Origin: Edaphochlamys debaryana
Taxonomy: Eukaryota; Chlorophyta; Chlorophyceae; Chlamydomonadales
DNA length: 64,000 bases
Direction of reading: 5' to 3'
NCBI GenBank assembly: GCA_016858145.1
Contig: JAEHOE010000077.1
Coordinates: 436,501-500,500, forward strand
Made by a program: the position numbers and the translations under genes. Below, piece after piece: positions 1 through 9,383 of the stretch; position 1 is the first letter of the stretch, and every line of letters starts with the position of its first letter. Below the pieces are notes generated by a model. That model did no database searches. It worked only from the letters and a program-made list of their open reading frames with translations, and was not told where the DNA came from.

Positions 1-2440
1 AACCCGCTGCTCAGCTATGACGGGCACGCGGGCAACGTGACGGCCGTGGGTTTCCACAAGGACGGCAAATGGATGTACACGGGTGGGTTGGGGACGGGCG
101 CGGGGCCCCGGCTCCAGGCGGTTTGGGAGCAGGGGGGGGGCCGTCCCTGGCGCGGCGAGCCCACCCGACGCTCCGGCAGGGCCTCAAGTCCCGCCGAAAA
201 GGCCACCACTCTCCCAGCTCTCCCTCCCCCTCCACCGCTCCCCCTTATCCCCCGTGCGCTGCGCCCCCCCCCTCAGGCGGCGAGGACGGCACGGTCCGCG
301 TGTGGGACACGCGCGCGCCCGTCTGCCAGCGCACCTACGAGTCCCGTGCCGCCGTCAACTCGGTGGTGCTGCACCCCAACCAGGGGGAGCTCATCTCGGG
401 TGGGGAGGCAGGGGGGGAAGGGGGGGAACGGCGTGTGTGTATGGTCGTGTGTGCGTGCCGCCGTCAACTCGGTGGTGCTGCACCCCAACCAGGGGGAGCT
501 CATCTCGGGTGGGGAGGCAGGGGGGGAAGGGGGAAGGCTTGGAAGGCGTGTGTGAAGGGCTGCTCGTGTGAGCCGGGAAACCGTGTGTGCGGTGGGGGGA
601 GGCTCATCTCGGGTGGCGGGAGTGGGAGGGCGGAGGGCAGGGTGCAAGGTATGAGGTGTGGCAAGCAGCCGCCCGGAGGCATACGGGGAGCTGGGTTCAT
701 CTGGAGCCGCCGGAGGGCCGTGGAAGTGAAGGCGGGGCAGCGTCCCCGCGCCATACGAGGGGGCGGCAGTAACCCGCAGGCGGCTGGGGACTCCGGGAGG
801 GGAAGCAGCGGCCCGTGGCTGGGCGCCTGAGCACCCCGTTCGGGCCCACGTGGGGCCCAGCACTAGGCCCATGGGGACCGCGTCAAGAGGCCCCGGCCGC
901 ATTGGCTCGGCAGCTGGCTTGGGCCCCTGGGAGGAAGGGGGGAAATCGAACCACGCGGATGGCCGCCCGGCCCGGCCACACGCAGTGCCGCAGTTACAGA
1001 GAAGAGGGGAAGATGGGGACGCTGTTCCATGCACGGCCGCGTACACTAGGCACGTAGCTTCTCGCCTCGTCTTTCTCCTCACAACCCCACCCCACCCAAC
1101 TCCCACCCCGCCCCCCCTCCCCCCAGGCGACCAGACGGGCCACATCCGCGTGTGGGACCTGACCGCCTCCGCCTGCTCCTGCGAGCTGGTGCCCGAGATC
1201 GGCACCGCCGTGCGCTCGCTGACGGTGGCGCTGGACGGCTCCATGATCGTGGCGGCCAACAACAACGGCACCTGCTACGTGTGGCGCATGATGCGGGGTG
1301 GGTGGCGGGGTGGGGGTGGGGCGGGGTGGGGCGGGGCGGGGTGGGAGGGGAGGGTGGAGGGAGGCAGCAAGAGGGGAGGGGCGAGTGGTGGGAGGGGGCG
1401 CGTAGCAACGGCACCTGCTTTGTGTGGCGCATGGGGTGGGGTGGTACTGGTGAAGGGCTGCTCACATGAGCCGGGGAGTCTCAGGCATGGTGATGGTGGT
1501 GTTGTGGTGGTGGTGGGGTGGGGCGGGTCGGAGGGGGGCCTGGCCGCACCCCCTGGCTTGCCCTCTCATCAGGCACCTCCCCGATAGCACCTGCCCCCCC
1601 CACCCTCGTCCTACCCCTCGGTAGGCGCCTCCCTGACCACCCACTTCGAGCCCCTCCACAAGCTCAAGGCCCACACCAACATCATCCTCAAGTGCCTCAT
1701 CTCGCCGGACTGCCAGCAGCTCGCAACCACCAGCGCTGACAAGACCGGTGGGAGCTCGGACGCGAGGGGGGGGCAGGTAGAGGGGACTCAGGCCCCTTGA
1801 TCTGGCCGTTAGCTTCCCTTCCTCATCTCGTATCTTACCCCTTCCCCACCTCCGCCTCTCAATAACCACACCCCAGTCAAGCTGTGGAACCTGGACGGCT
1901 TCACGCTGGACCGCACGCTGGTGGGGCACACGCGCTGGGTGTGGGACTGCGTGTTCAGTGTGGACGCGGCCTACCTGGTCACCGCCTCCAGCGACGCAAC
2001 GGCGCGGCTGTGGGACCTGAGCTCGGGGGAGGCCATCCGCACGTACAGGCGAGCGGGGGGAGGAGGGGGGGGCTTGGAGTGGGGGAAGTGGAGGGACCGG
2101 AGGGGGAGGAGGAGGAGGCGTAGGTGCGGGAGGAGGAGGGGGAGGGGGAGGCGAGCGGTGGGAGGAGGGGGGGGTGGAGAGGGGGGAGGAGGAGAGAGGA
2201 GGAGCTGACGGAGGGGACATCGGCTTCCTGTGGTGCCCTGCGGTTGCCTCCCACCCCCACTCTCCTGCGTGCCCTCCGCACCTCCCTCCGCACCTGCCGC
2301 CCCATGCATTATTACACTGCGCTTCACGATCCCCCTACCTCCCTCCCCCCCTCCCCTCCCCCCCCAGCGGCCACCACAAGGCGGTGGTGTGCTGCGCCCT
2401 CAACGACTCAGCCATAGAGGGCCGGGACACGGACGGGTGA
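1..2440 (+). CDS. LST8: LST8-like WD40 protein of TOR complex (5' end outside window)
   Basis: LST8 is a seven-bladed WD40 propeller that binds and stabilises the TOR kinase domain. Exons read here are 1-82, 277-399, 1127-1297, 1625-1747, 1877-2048 and 2368-2440, 247 codons plus TGA, phase-consistent throughout. Family signatures are [20 protein letters not shown] in exon 1, [11 protein letters not shown] in exon 2, [12 protein letters not shown] and [10 protein letters not shown] in exon 3, [11 protein letters not shown] in exon 4, LWNLDGF...GHTRWVWDC in exon 5 and [14 protein letters not shown] at the C-terminus. LST8 proteins are usually just over 300 residues, so roughly the first 60-70 residues lie upstream. 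The fifth intron looks like it uses a GC donor (AG|GCGAGC at 2048/2049), giving TYSGHHKAV; a GT donor at 2044 also keeps phase but deletes the conserved aromatic residue. Introns 2 and 3 carry partial copies of the preceding exon ends. Identity is secure, exact boundaries fairly secure. Confidence 0.93.
346..533 (+). repeat. Partial exon 2 duplication inside LST8 intron 2
   Basis: The 3' end of exon 2, its GT donor and the first intron bases (346-424) are repeated almost perfectly at 455-533, a shift of 109 bp. A short degenerate third copy of the CTCATCTCGGGTGG part sits near 600-615. The second copy therefore holds a decoy donor identical to the real one. Confidence 0.9.
552..585 (+). repeat. 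Dispersed element, short copy (LST8 intron 2)
   Basis: Contains GAAGGGCTGCTCGTGTGAGC followed by CGGG, the head of a family also seen near 1450, 17465, 24876-25045 (reverse), 39152-39310 and 47432-47505. Confidence 0.7.
1264..1433 (+). repeat. Partial exon 3 duplication inside LST8 intron 3
   Basis: Exon 3 bases 1264-1290 (AACGGCACCTGCTACGTGTG and on to GCGCATG) recur at 1407-1433 with two or so changes, followed in both places by G-rich intron sequence. The shift is 143 bp. Confidence 0.85.
1450..1497 (+). repeat. Dispersed element, short copy (LST8 intron 3)
   Basis: TGAAGGGCTGCTCACATGAG then a GGGGAGTCTCAGGC stretch. This matches the reverse complement of 24998-25042 nearly base for base, so both derive from the same element. 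Confidence 0.75.
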
Positions 2441-3466
2441 GGGCGCGGGCGGCGGAGCCGCAGCCGGTTTGGAGCCTACCGTTGGCTTGGCCGGCCTCAA
2501 GCAGCGATCCCACGGGGGCGACCGGGCGGGAGGTGCGGGCGCGCCGCGGCCGGCTTGGAGGCGGGGCGCGGGTTCGAAATGAGAGGCAGCCATGTGTGGG
2601 GCGAAGGCAATGTGCAATCGGGTCCGGCCCACCAGCCGGTGGTGAGGGGCTGCGCAGCAGCTTGGGGAGGTTGAGCGGCTGCAGGCTGTGGGGGCAGCTG
2701 CTTGCAGCTGCTGGAGGGGACGCAAGGTCGGACACGTGCGCGGCTCGGACAAAGCAATCCCCGTTGGCCGTGTCCGTGGCTCCGTGCTGCTTTGGACGGC
2801 GCGGGGCAGGCAGGTGAAGGGCGCGTAGCAGTGGCGGAGGGGCAGAGGGCTACTGGCGTCCTGACGCGCCGTCGAGCCCGGTGTCACACGCTGCTTTGTG
2901 GGGCGCTGCAACCGGGGGGGACACGGCCGTGCGGTGCTTGCTGGGGGACTGGGAAGGTAGGCGGCGATGACTTGTCGTGTGTGGATGACGGGCGGGTGGC
3001 GTAGGGCAGGGGATGAGGCGACTAGGGTGTGAGGACATGCAGTGATGCCGTGAGCGTAAGACGTGTGAGAGGCCTGAGAGCAAGGAGGAGAGGACGCCTC
3101 CGTAGCAGCTCGTGCCATGTCGCCTGCAGGCGCCAGCGTGTAAAGCTGTGCACTTCCGCTCGCCCTTACCGACGCGGCAGCGCCTTTGCTTGGGAGACGG
3201 TCGTGCAGGTTGATTCGCTTCTTGGATGCAGGAGTAGGCAGAACGCGCTGCTGCCGGTGGTTGCAAAGGAGGCGCTCGACGGGGTTAACAGGGGAAGAGG
3301 CGACGTGAGACGGGGGAAAGCGGGGACCCCTTCCAGGGTATGGGGCACGGTTGGGCGCGCACGGCACAGCACGCGCTGAAGGGTTGTGCCGCAATATGCA
3401 TCCTTCGACCCTACAAACTGCTGTCGTCTCCACCACAACCCTGCACGCGAGCGAGCGCAACCGCAA
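2441..3466. other. LST8 3' flank and SFT2 promoter region
   Basis: No gene is supportable. A TGTAA at 3139-3143, the volvocine poly(A) signal motif, could end the LST8 transcript, about 700 bases after the stop. The remainder must hold the SFT2 promoter and 5' UTR. Long reading frames on the minus strand here have no family features and look like GC-driven chance frames. Confidence 0.5.
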
Positions 3467-5015
3467 ATGGATCTCTTTAAGAACCTAACGGGGAAGCCCA
3501 AGGAACAAGCCCAAACGACCTCGCTGCTTGCGGAGTGGAATAAGTACTCGGGCAGCACGGATGTGGAGGCGGGGCCCATCTCAGCGCCCAGCGCACCGAG
3601 CACATCCTCGCAACTGGTGCGGTCCGCGACTGAGACCGGCTCCAAAGTCACAGACTTCCTGTCTGGAAGCTTCACGCGTGTAGCCAGCGGGGTTCAAGGC
3701 GGCGTAAGCGCTGTGGCGTCGGGCGAGGCCTTCAGGTGCGACAGCAAGCGCCATCAACGTGTCCTGTTGACCCCACCGCGGGCTATCCTACCCCTCTTCC
3801 CCAACCCTCACGCCCCCCAAACCCGGCCCTCCCCCCCTTCACACCCCTGCCCAGCATTCCAACGGGGCAATCCCTTGTCTACTTCTTCGTGTTCTTGGGC
3901 GCTGGCGGTGTGTTTCTGCTGCTGGCGTTCATGCTCTTCCTGCCCGTCATCATCCTGTCGCCCTCCAAGTTCGCGCTCAGCTTCACGCTGGGCTGCCTCT
4001 GCATCATGGCCGGCTTCGTGCAGCTTCGCGGCTGGAAGACACAGCTGCAGCACATGGCCTCGGCGGAGCGGCTACCGTATACTGCAGGTACGTGCTGCGC
4101 CCCCGGTCCTGGGCGCTAACCATGCCTTGAACAAGCAGGGCTCATGCTACGGCCCAAACGTTGGCACAAGGTTCTGTGCCTGCGCTTGCATGTCCTGCCC
4201 GGAAGGCTATGGACTGGGGTCAGCCACAGGGCTGGCCACTTGTAGGGCAGGAAGAAAGAGGCAGGGGCCTAACTCGTGGCCTACCCGCAAGCATGCACGC
4301 TCTACCTGTGTCACCTGCCACTCCATACGCCGAACCACATCTCCTCGCCATCACCGTGACTCCCTTTCCTCCCTTTTGCCCACCCTTTGCCCCCCTCTCC
4401 CCCCTCCCTCTCCCCCTGCAGCCTACGTGGGCTCAGTGGCTGCCACGCTTTACGCGGCGCTGTTCATGCGCTCCTACCTGCTGTCGCTGGTGTGCTCGGG
4501 GCTGCAGGTGCGGGCGTTGGTCGCAGAGAGCTGGTGGGGTAGGCACTGGGTGGGAGGGCTGTCGGTGAGCTCGGGGCTGCAGGTGCGTTCCGCGGACGCA
4601 ACACCCGACAAGGAAGGGAATTGCAGTCGGTTGAGGCAGTACGCTGTGGACGCGGCCCGCCGTTGTGTTGCTCGGGACTTAGGCAACACGTGAGACGGCA
4701 AGCATGCTCCGACGCGGCAAGTATGCTCCGAGCACGGCCCGGGCCGGGACTGTGGGGGCTGTGGGATTGCGGCCATCGGGGTCGCTTTTGCTCAGCTTGT
4801 GCAGGACGGGCGGGTTCCGGGCCCCATTCCTCCCCATCTCCCCTCCACCCTCCCCCACCCCACCCCCCTCTACCCTCCCCCAGGTGGTGGCCCTGCTCTA
4901 CTACCTCATGTCCTACTTCCCGGGGGGCGCCTCGGGCGTCAAGTTCATGCTGGGCATGTTCTACCAGGCCACGCTCAGGTGCATGGCATCGGTGTACGCC
5001 ATGGTCGCAAAGTAG
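3467..5015 (+). CDS. SFT2-like Golgi vesicle transport membrane protein
   Basis: SFT2/Got1 family proteins are small tetra-spanning membrane proteins of the Golgi that aid fusion of endosome-derived vesicles. Exons are 3467-3735, 3855-4087, 4422-4507 and 4884-5015, 239 codons plus stop, all in phase. The start is the ATG before DLFKNLTGKPKEQ. The first 85 or so residues are a soluble Ser/Thr-rich tail. Four hydrophobic segments follow: SLVYFFVFLGAGGVFLLLAF, PSKFALSFTLGCLCIMAGFV, AYVGSVAATLYAALF... and VVALLYYLMSYFPGG. The FPGG motif before the C-terminus is typical of the family. The last residues (CMASVYAMVAK) are unusual: they and the TAG stop run into a 39-bp tandem repeat, and a GTGCAT donor at 4979 could instead lead to a further exon. 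Confidence 0.9.
4494..4587 (+). repeat. Exon 3 donor duplication in SFT2 intron 3
   Basis: The exon 3 end with its donor, GCTCGGGGCTGCAGGTGCG at 4494-4512, is repeated exactly at 4569-4587, 75 bp into the intron. The copy provides a second donor-like CAG|GTGCG. Confidence 0.8.
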
Positions 5016-5153
5016 GGGCAGCGCCGGGAGCAGTGCGCCATGGTCGCAAAGTAGGGGCAGCGCCGGGAGCAGTGCGCCATGGTCGCAAAGTAGGGGCAGC
5101 GCCGGGAGCAGTGCGACGTGGTCGCAAAATAGGGGCAGCGCCCGCGGTTGCTC
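4998..5153 (+). repeat. 39-bp minisatellite at the SFT2 stop codon
   Basis: The unit starts GCCATGGTCGCAAAGTAGGG and repeats at 4998, 5037 and 5076, with a diverged copy from 5115; isolated unit fragments recur near 5190 and 5228. The period is 13 codons and each unit contains an in-frame TAG, the first of which ends the predicted SFT2 protein. Confidence 0.95.
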
Positions 5154-6414
5154 CGAGGGAGCGCCGAGCGGGCCCTGCGCGGGCGGGACCATGGTCGCAA
5201 AGTAGGGGCAGCCACAGCCGCAAGGCGCCATGGGCGTAAGGCAGGGGCGGCGCCTACCTGGAGCAACCTGCACCAAGAATCGTGCCGGCCCGTCAGCGGC
5301 ACCAGTCCGCCAGCAAAGTGGAGCCCATCGAAGGCTACGCCGAGCGGGCCCCGGACGGGAGGCGCGCGCTCGGCAGCCATCATTGGAGGAGGGGGCATGT
5401 CGTGCGTCGTCGTCGTGGCACAGAGGGGCCCACAGCAGGCGCTGGTACGGCGACGAGCGCTCGACGCCGGGGCCGTGGGGCAGGGCGCAGTGCCGAGACG
5501 TTTGTCCGACCTCGGGCTGCAGGCCCGGTGGGCCGTGGGGGCACTGGTAGGGTAATAACTTGGGGGTTCACGGCCGCCATAACTGAGTGCATTGAGGGCC
5601 AGGCGGAGAGCTAGGGAGTGGACGAAGGGTGACGCGCGCATGAGGCATGAGCGATGGTGGGGTAGGGATGGTTGCCAGCGCCCTGCGGCGGAGGGACGGA
5701 CTGCGGGGACCGCAGTCTGGCCGTGCAGCCCAGGGCGAACCGGCACGCACTGCAGGGTGGGTGGCGATCTCACGTGAGGGGCAGTGCGGGATGAGGTGCG
5801 GTGGTGTGCAGGGGCAAGCGGGACAGCAATTCAGGACGTGGACGGCACAGGGCGGATTTGACGGGGGTGGCAGCTTGGCAAGCTTAGCCTGCTGCGCGGG
5901 GGCGGCAGGCCTGGTCAGTGCTAGGAGCGGTATACGTGGTGGTCGATGCAGAGGAGCATGGCGCCGCCTCCTGCCGTGGGCTGTGTGGGGCTGTAAACTT
6001 CGCGGGTATGCGGCGATGCAGGGCAAGAGCCACTAGGAGCTGGGGAGGCAATGGGCCTTGAGACGTGCGGTGTGCTGCTGTGCGGCACGTACCGTATCGA
6101 TACTTGGGTACATGACTACGTTGCAACTTGCAAGCAATCAAGGGCTGCGTGGAAGAGGCTCAGCCCAGCTCAGGAAAATGCCGAGTTCTCCGCACGCCGC
6201 CGCAGGTGCACCAGGGTGGACGAGGCTGGGCAGAGGGCCAGGCAGGGCCCCTGCAGATGAGGACCAGCGGCGTGTACGGCGGCGCCTAAGCTGAGCCGCA
6301 GGGTGGTCACAGGGAGGCGCAGCTGCGGTTGTCTGGGGGAGTGTTGTGGAGATTATGTGCCCGCAGGGCTGGGCGAGACATGGGGGCGTGGCCGGTGGGG
6401 GCGAGAGATTGTAG
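5016..6414. other. SFT2 3' flank and upstream region of the MYND gene
   Basis: It holds the rest of the 39-bp repeat array, then unremarkable GC-rich DNA. A TGTAA at 5992-5996 is a candidate poly(A) signal for SFT2. Just before the MYND reading frame, 6435-6470 has a CGGGCCGGGCCTGGG duplication. An upstream non-coding or short coding exon of the MYND gene could lie here, but none is supportable. Confidence 0.4.
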
Positions 6415-9383
6415 ATGAGGACGAGTCTCGGGGCCGGGCCGGGCCTGGGCGGGCCGGGCCTGGGCGGCGCGAACAGCCTGAGACCAAACATAGTAGTTAA
6501 GGTCCAATTGCCTCCCCACGCTCCTGCCCGTGCTAGGGGCTCGAAGCAGTTACCAAGGAATGTAGACAAGGCGCTGAGCGGCCTTCCGGAGGCATGCGAG
6601 CGGATGATGGCCTTGAAGCCGCTTCAGCGCGGCAGGGAAGTCAAGGACCTGGCCACCAGCCTAGAAGTGGTTACAGACCACATGAGTGACTTCGGTGAGA
6701 GGCTTGTGGTGCTCGAATCCATCGCATCACGCCCACACCTCTCGGCTGCTCTGGTGCGGCTAGTGGCAGTGGCGGTGCGCGAGGACGTGACAGATGAGTC
6801 GGAGCAAATGATCGGAGTAGGCAGCGCGGCGCTGGAGGTCGCTGCGATCATGGTCGAGGCTGCGAACGCCGAGGCTTTCCCAGCGGCCCAGGACGCTGCG
6901 GCTGCACTCGCGGGCGCCTTCCTCAAGACACAGCTTCTACACGCCGCGACACGGCAGGCTGCGGCCGTCGCAACGGCGCTGCTGGCACCGCCCAGCACGC
7001 AGGCGGCGGCGGGGCACGGGGGCAGAGCCAGCACCTCCGCTGGCCCGGGCCCCTCGGCCGCGGCAGGCGCAAAGCTGAGCAGCGCCGCCTGTGCTGCGGC
7101 CGTCCAGGTGGCCGGAAACGTCACGCGCCTGGTGGCGGCCGTCGCCAAGTTCAGCTGTGGGCGGCGGGACAAGGCCCTGGCGAAGGCGCTGGTGTCGGCC
7201 CTGGTGAAGAGCCACGTGCTGGACCACATTGGACGGCTGCTGCTGGCCGTCGGGCAGGGACCCGTGGGTCAGGCCCCACCGCAGCCCCTGGCGAGGCTGC
7301 AAGAGACCGCCTTCTTCCGGCTGAGCGGCGCGATGCACGAGGTCATGGCGGTGTCAAGTGTCAGGTGATGGGCGGACGGCCGGCGGCCCTGGTCCTGGGG
7401 GCGTCGGCCCTAGCCTTGGCGGACAACCTTGGCTGCGGCCTGCCGCGCAGCTATCTCCTCGCGATGCCGTTGAACCGCGGGGAGGCGCAACCGTATCCGT
7501 GTGTGTCCGGTGTCGTCATCGAGGCCCTGCTCACCTCGCTGCTCATGGACCAGGAGGCGCCACACCCGACGGTCCCGCGCCGTGCCGCAATCCGCCTTCT
7601 GCTGCGGGTGTTGCGGCTGGCCAGTGCGTCAGTCCGGGCAACCAGCCAGGGCACAAGCCGGGGCCCGGGCCGCATGGTGCGGGTCGACGTCGGCGGCATG
7701 GGCGGGCGGCAGGTCGAGACCCAGGAGTACCGGGCGCTCTTGGCGCCCAAGTCGTCAGGCCTGGTGGCCATCCAAGCAATGAACCTGCTGGCGCGGGCAG
7801 CTCGCATCGAGTCCCAGGCGTGGGTGGCGGAGGCTGGACCGGCCTGGGCGCTGCTGTTCGCTTCAGTGCGGCACGCGATGCCAGCCCTGGGGGTAGAGCA
7901 CCAGGTGACCATGGCCGGCGCTCTGGCGGACCTCACCACAGTGGTGGCGCAACCCCTCTTATCTGAAGGCAAGTAAAGGTTGATCTGGCCATTGGCCCTG
8001 ACGCTTGCAGCAACGCCCCTGGTCCTACTGAGCAAGGAGCAAGACCTGAGGTGGTCGGTGTGCTGTGTATGTATGCTGAGACCGTTGCCTGTTGTGTGGT
8101 TTGCAGGGGACGGGCTGCGCATGGTGTCGTCACCTGCCCTGCTGCCGCCCTGTGTGGTGGGGGCGCTGCAGGGCAGCCTGTTGCCCGTGATAGAGACTCT
8201 CGTCCGAGCCGTGGGCAACAACAAGCCCGGCTGCACAACGGAGAGTGTTGTCGCCACGGGGCTCCTTAACCACGGCACGACACGCGCCAGCATTGCCGCT
8301 GTGCTGGTGCACAGTCCGCCCCGGGAGGCCGCGGCCTTCCTGGAAACCCTGGCCAAGGCCCTGCGGCGCATGTCCCCCCACGTCCTGATATGCCCAGGCC
8401 GTCAGGATATGGCGGCATGTTTGATGCTCGCCCTCGCCTGCGATGTCCTGACCCTTTGCTGCCAGACCGCTGTGGGTGCACTCACGCCAGGCCAGGACCC
8501 AGCGGGCCCGGTAGACCCCGCCGCGCCCTGCGTGCCCGTCTTCGTGCTCTCCCTCGCTGCTCTACACCTGCTCCCTGAGGTGTCGCGACTGGCCCTGGAG
8601 GCCTCCGCCCGCATGCTTGTCAAAGGGGAGCCAGGCGCCAGCAAGCCCAGCCCCCACGTGGGCTTCCAGCGGTCGCTCACAGCAGTGTCGAACCTGGTGG
8701 GCTATGCCTATGCCGGCCTCGTCTCAGGGGCCACAACCGCTGCTCCGGTGGCGACCCACCGGCTGGCCGTTGCCTGCAGCCTCCCCTTCCTGGTCGAGGA
8801 CGCCGGGCTGGGGCGGCTGATCGGGGTGCTGCTGGCCCTAGTGTCGCGCTTCGAGACCATCCCCTCCCTGCAGCCCGCCAGAGCCTGCCTCACCCTCGCG
8901 CGCTGGTGCACGCTCCCGCACGCGGCCTACCCAGACCGGCAGTGGCGCAGTGACGGCGGCGGCCCGAGTGGCGGCGGCGCCGGCGGCAGCAGCTCGGGCG
9001 GCGGGGTGTGCTTATGGGAGCCGGGGGCTCTGTACTGGGTGGCAGCCGAGGTGGGGAGGACCGAGCCCCAGCTGTGCTCGAAGGTGACGGCCCTCGCGGC
9101 ATGGCTGGAAAGGGTCCTGGGGCGGGAGGCGCCCAAGGAGGGTCCGCTCCCGCCCGGGATCGCCCTGCTGGCTGAGCGCCTGGCCGCGCTCAAGGCCGAG
9201 GCGCGCGCGCTGCTGCCCGCCTGCGCCAACCCCGCCTGCGCCAACCTGGCCGGCGACAGCGAGGCGGGGCTGCGGCTGCAGCGGTGCGCGGGCTGCCAGG
9301 CCGTGTCGTACTGCTGCAAGGAGTGCCAGACGGCGCACTGGCGGGCGGGCCACAAGGCGGCGTGCGGGGGCAAGACCGGCTGA
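6415..9383 (+). CDS. MYND-type zinc-finger protein, volvocine helical family
   Basis: A long alpha-helical, Ala/Leu-rich protein ends in a MYND finger near 9220-9360: C-ANP-AC, then CAGC, C-CKEC, H and KAAC in the C6HC spacing of MYND domains. MYND fingers bind proline-rich partner peptides; large families with this helical body occur in Chlamydomonas, function unknown. Coding blocks are about 6415-7263, 7365-7968 and 8107-9383. The last intron (7969-8106) needs a GC donor, GAAG|GCAAGT, because the only nearby GT breaks phase. The first join is uncertain: the frame shifts by two bases near 7363; an intron 7264-7364 (GTGGGT...TCAG) restores phase, but a 1-bp assembly error is possible. The start is also uncertain; ATG at 6604 (MMALKPLQRGREVKD) is an alternative to 6415. 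Using 6604 gives 846 residues. Confidence 0.82.

Noticed and set aside
2408..3466. Long minus-strand open frame of 352 codons between LST8 and SFT2
   Set aside because: Composition is typical of chance frames in very GC-rich DNA; no signal peptide, domain or repeat sense, and it overlaps the SFT2 start region.
4998..5153. CRISPR-like array (39-bp repeats)
   Set aside because: The units are directly adjacent with no unique spacers, and the locus is eukaryotic; it is a minisatellite.
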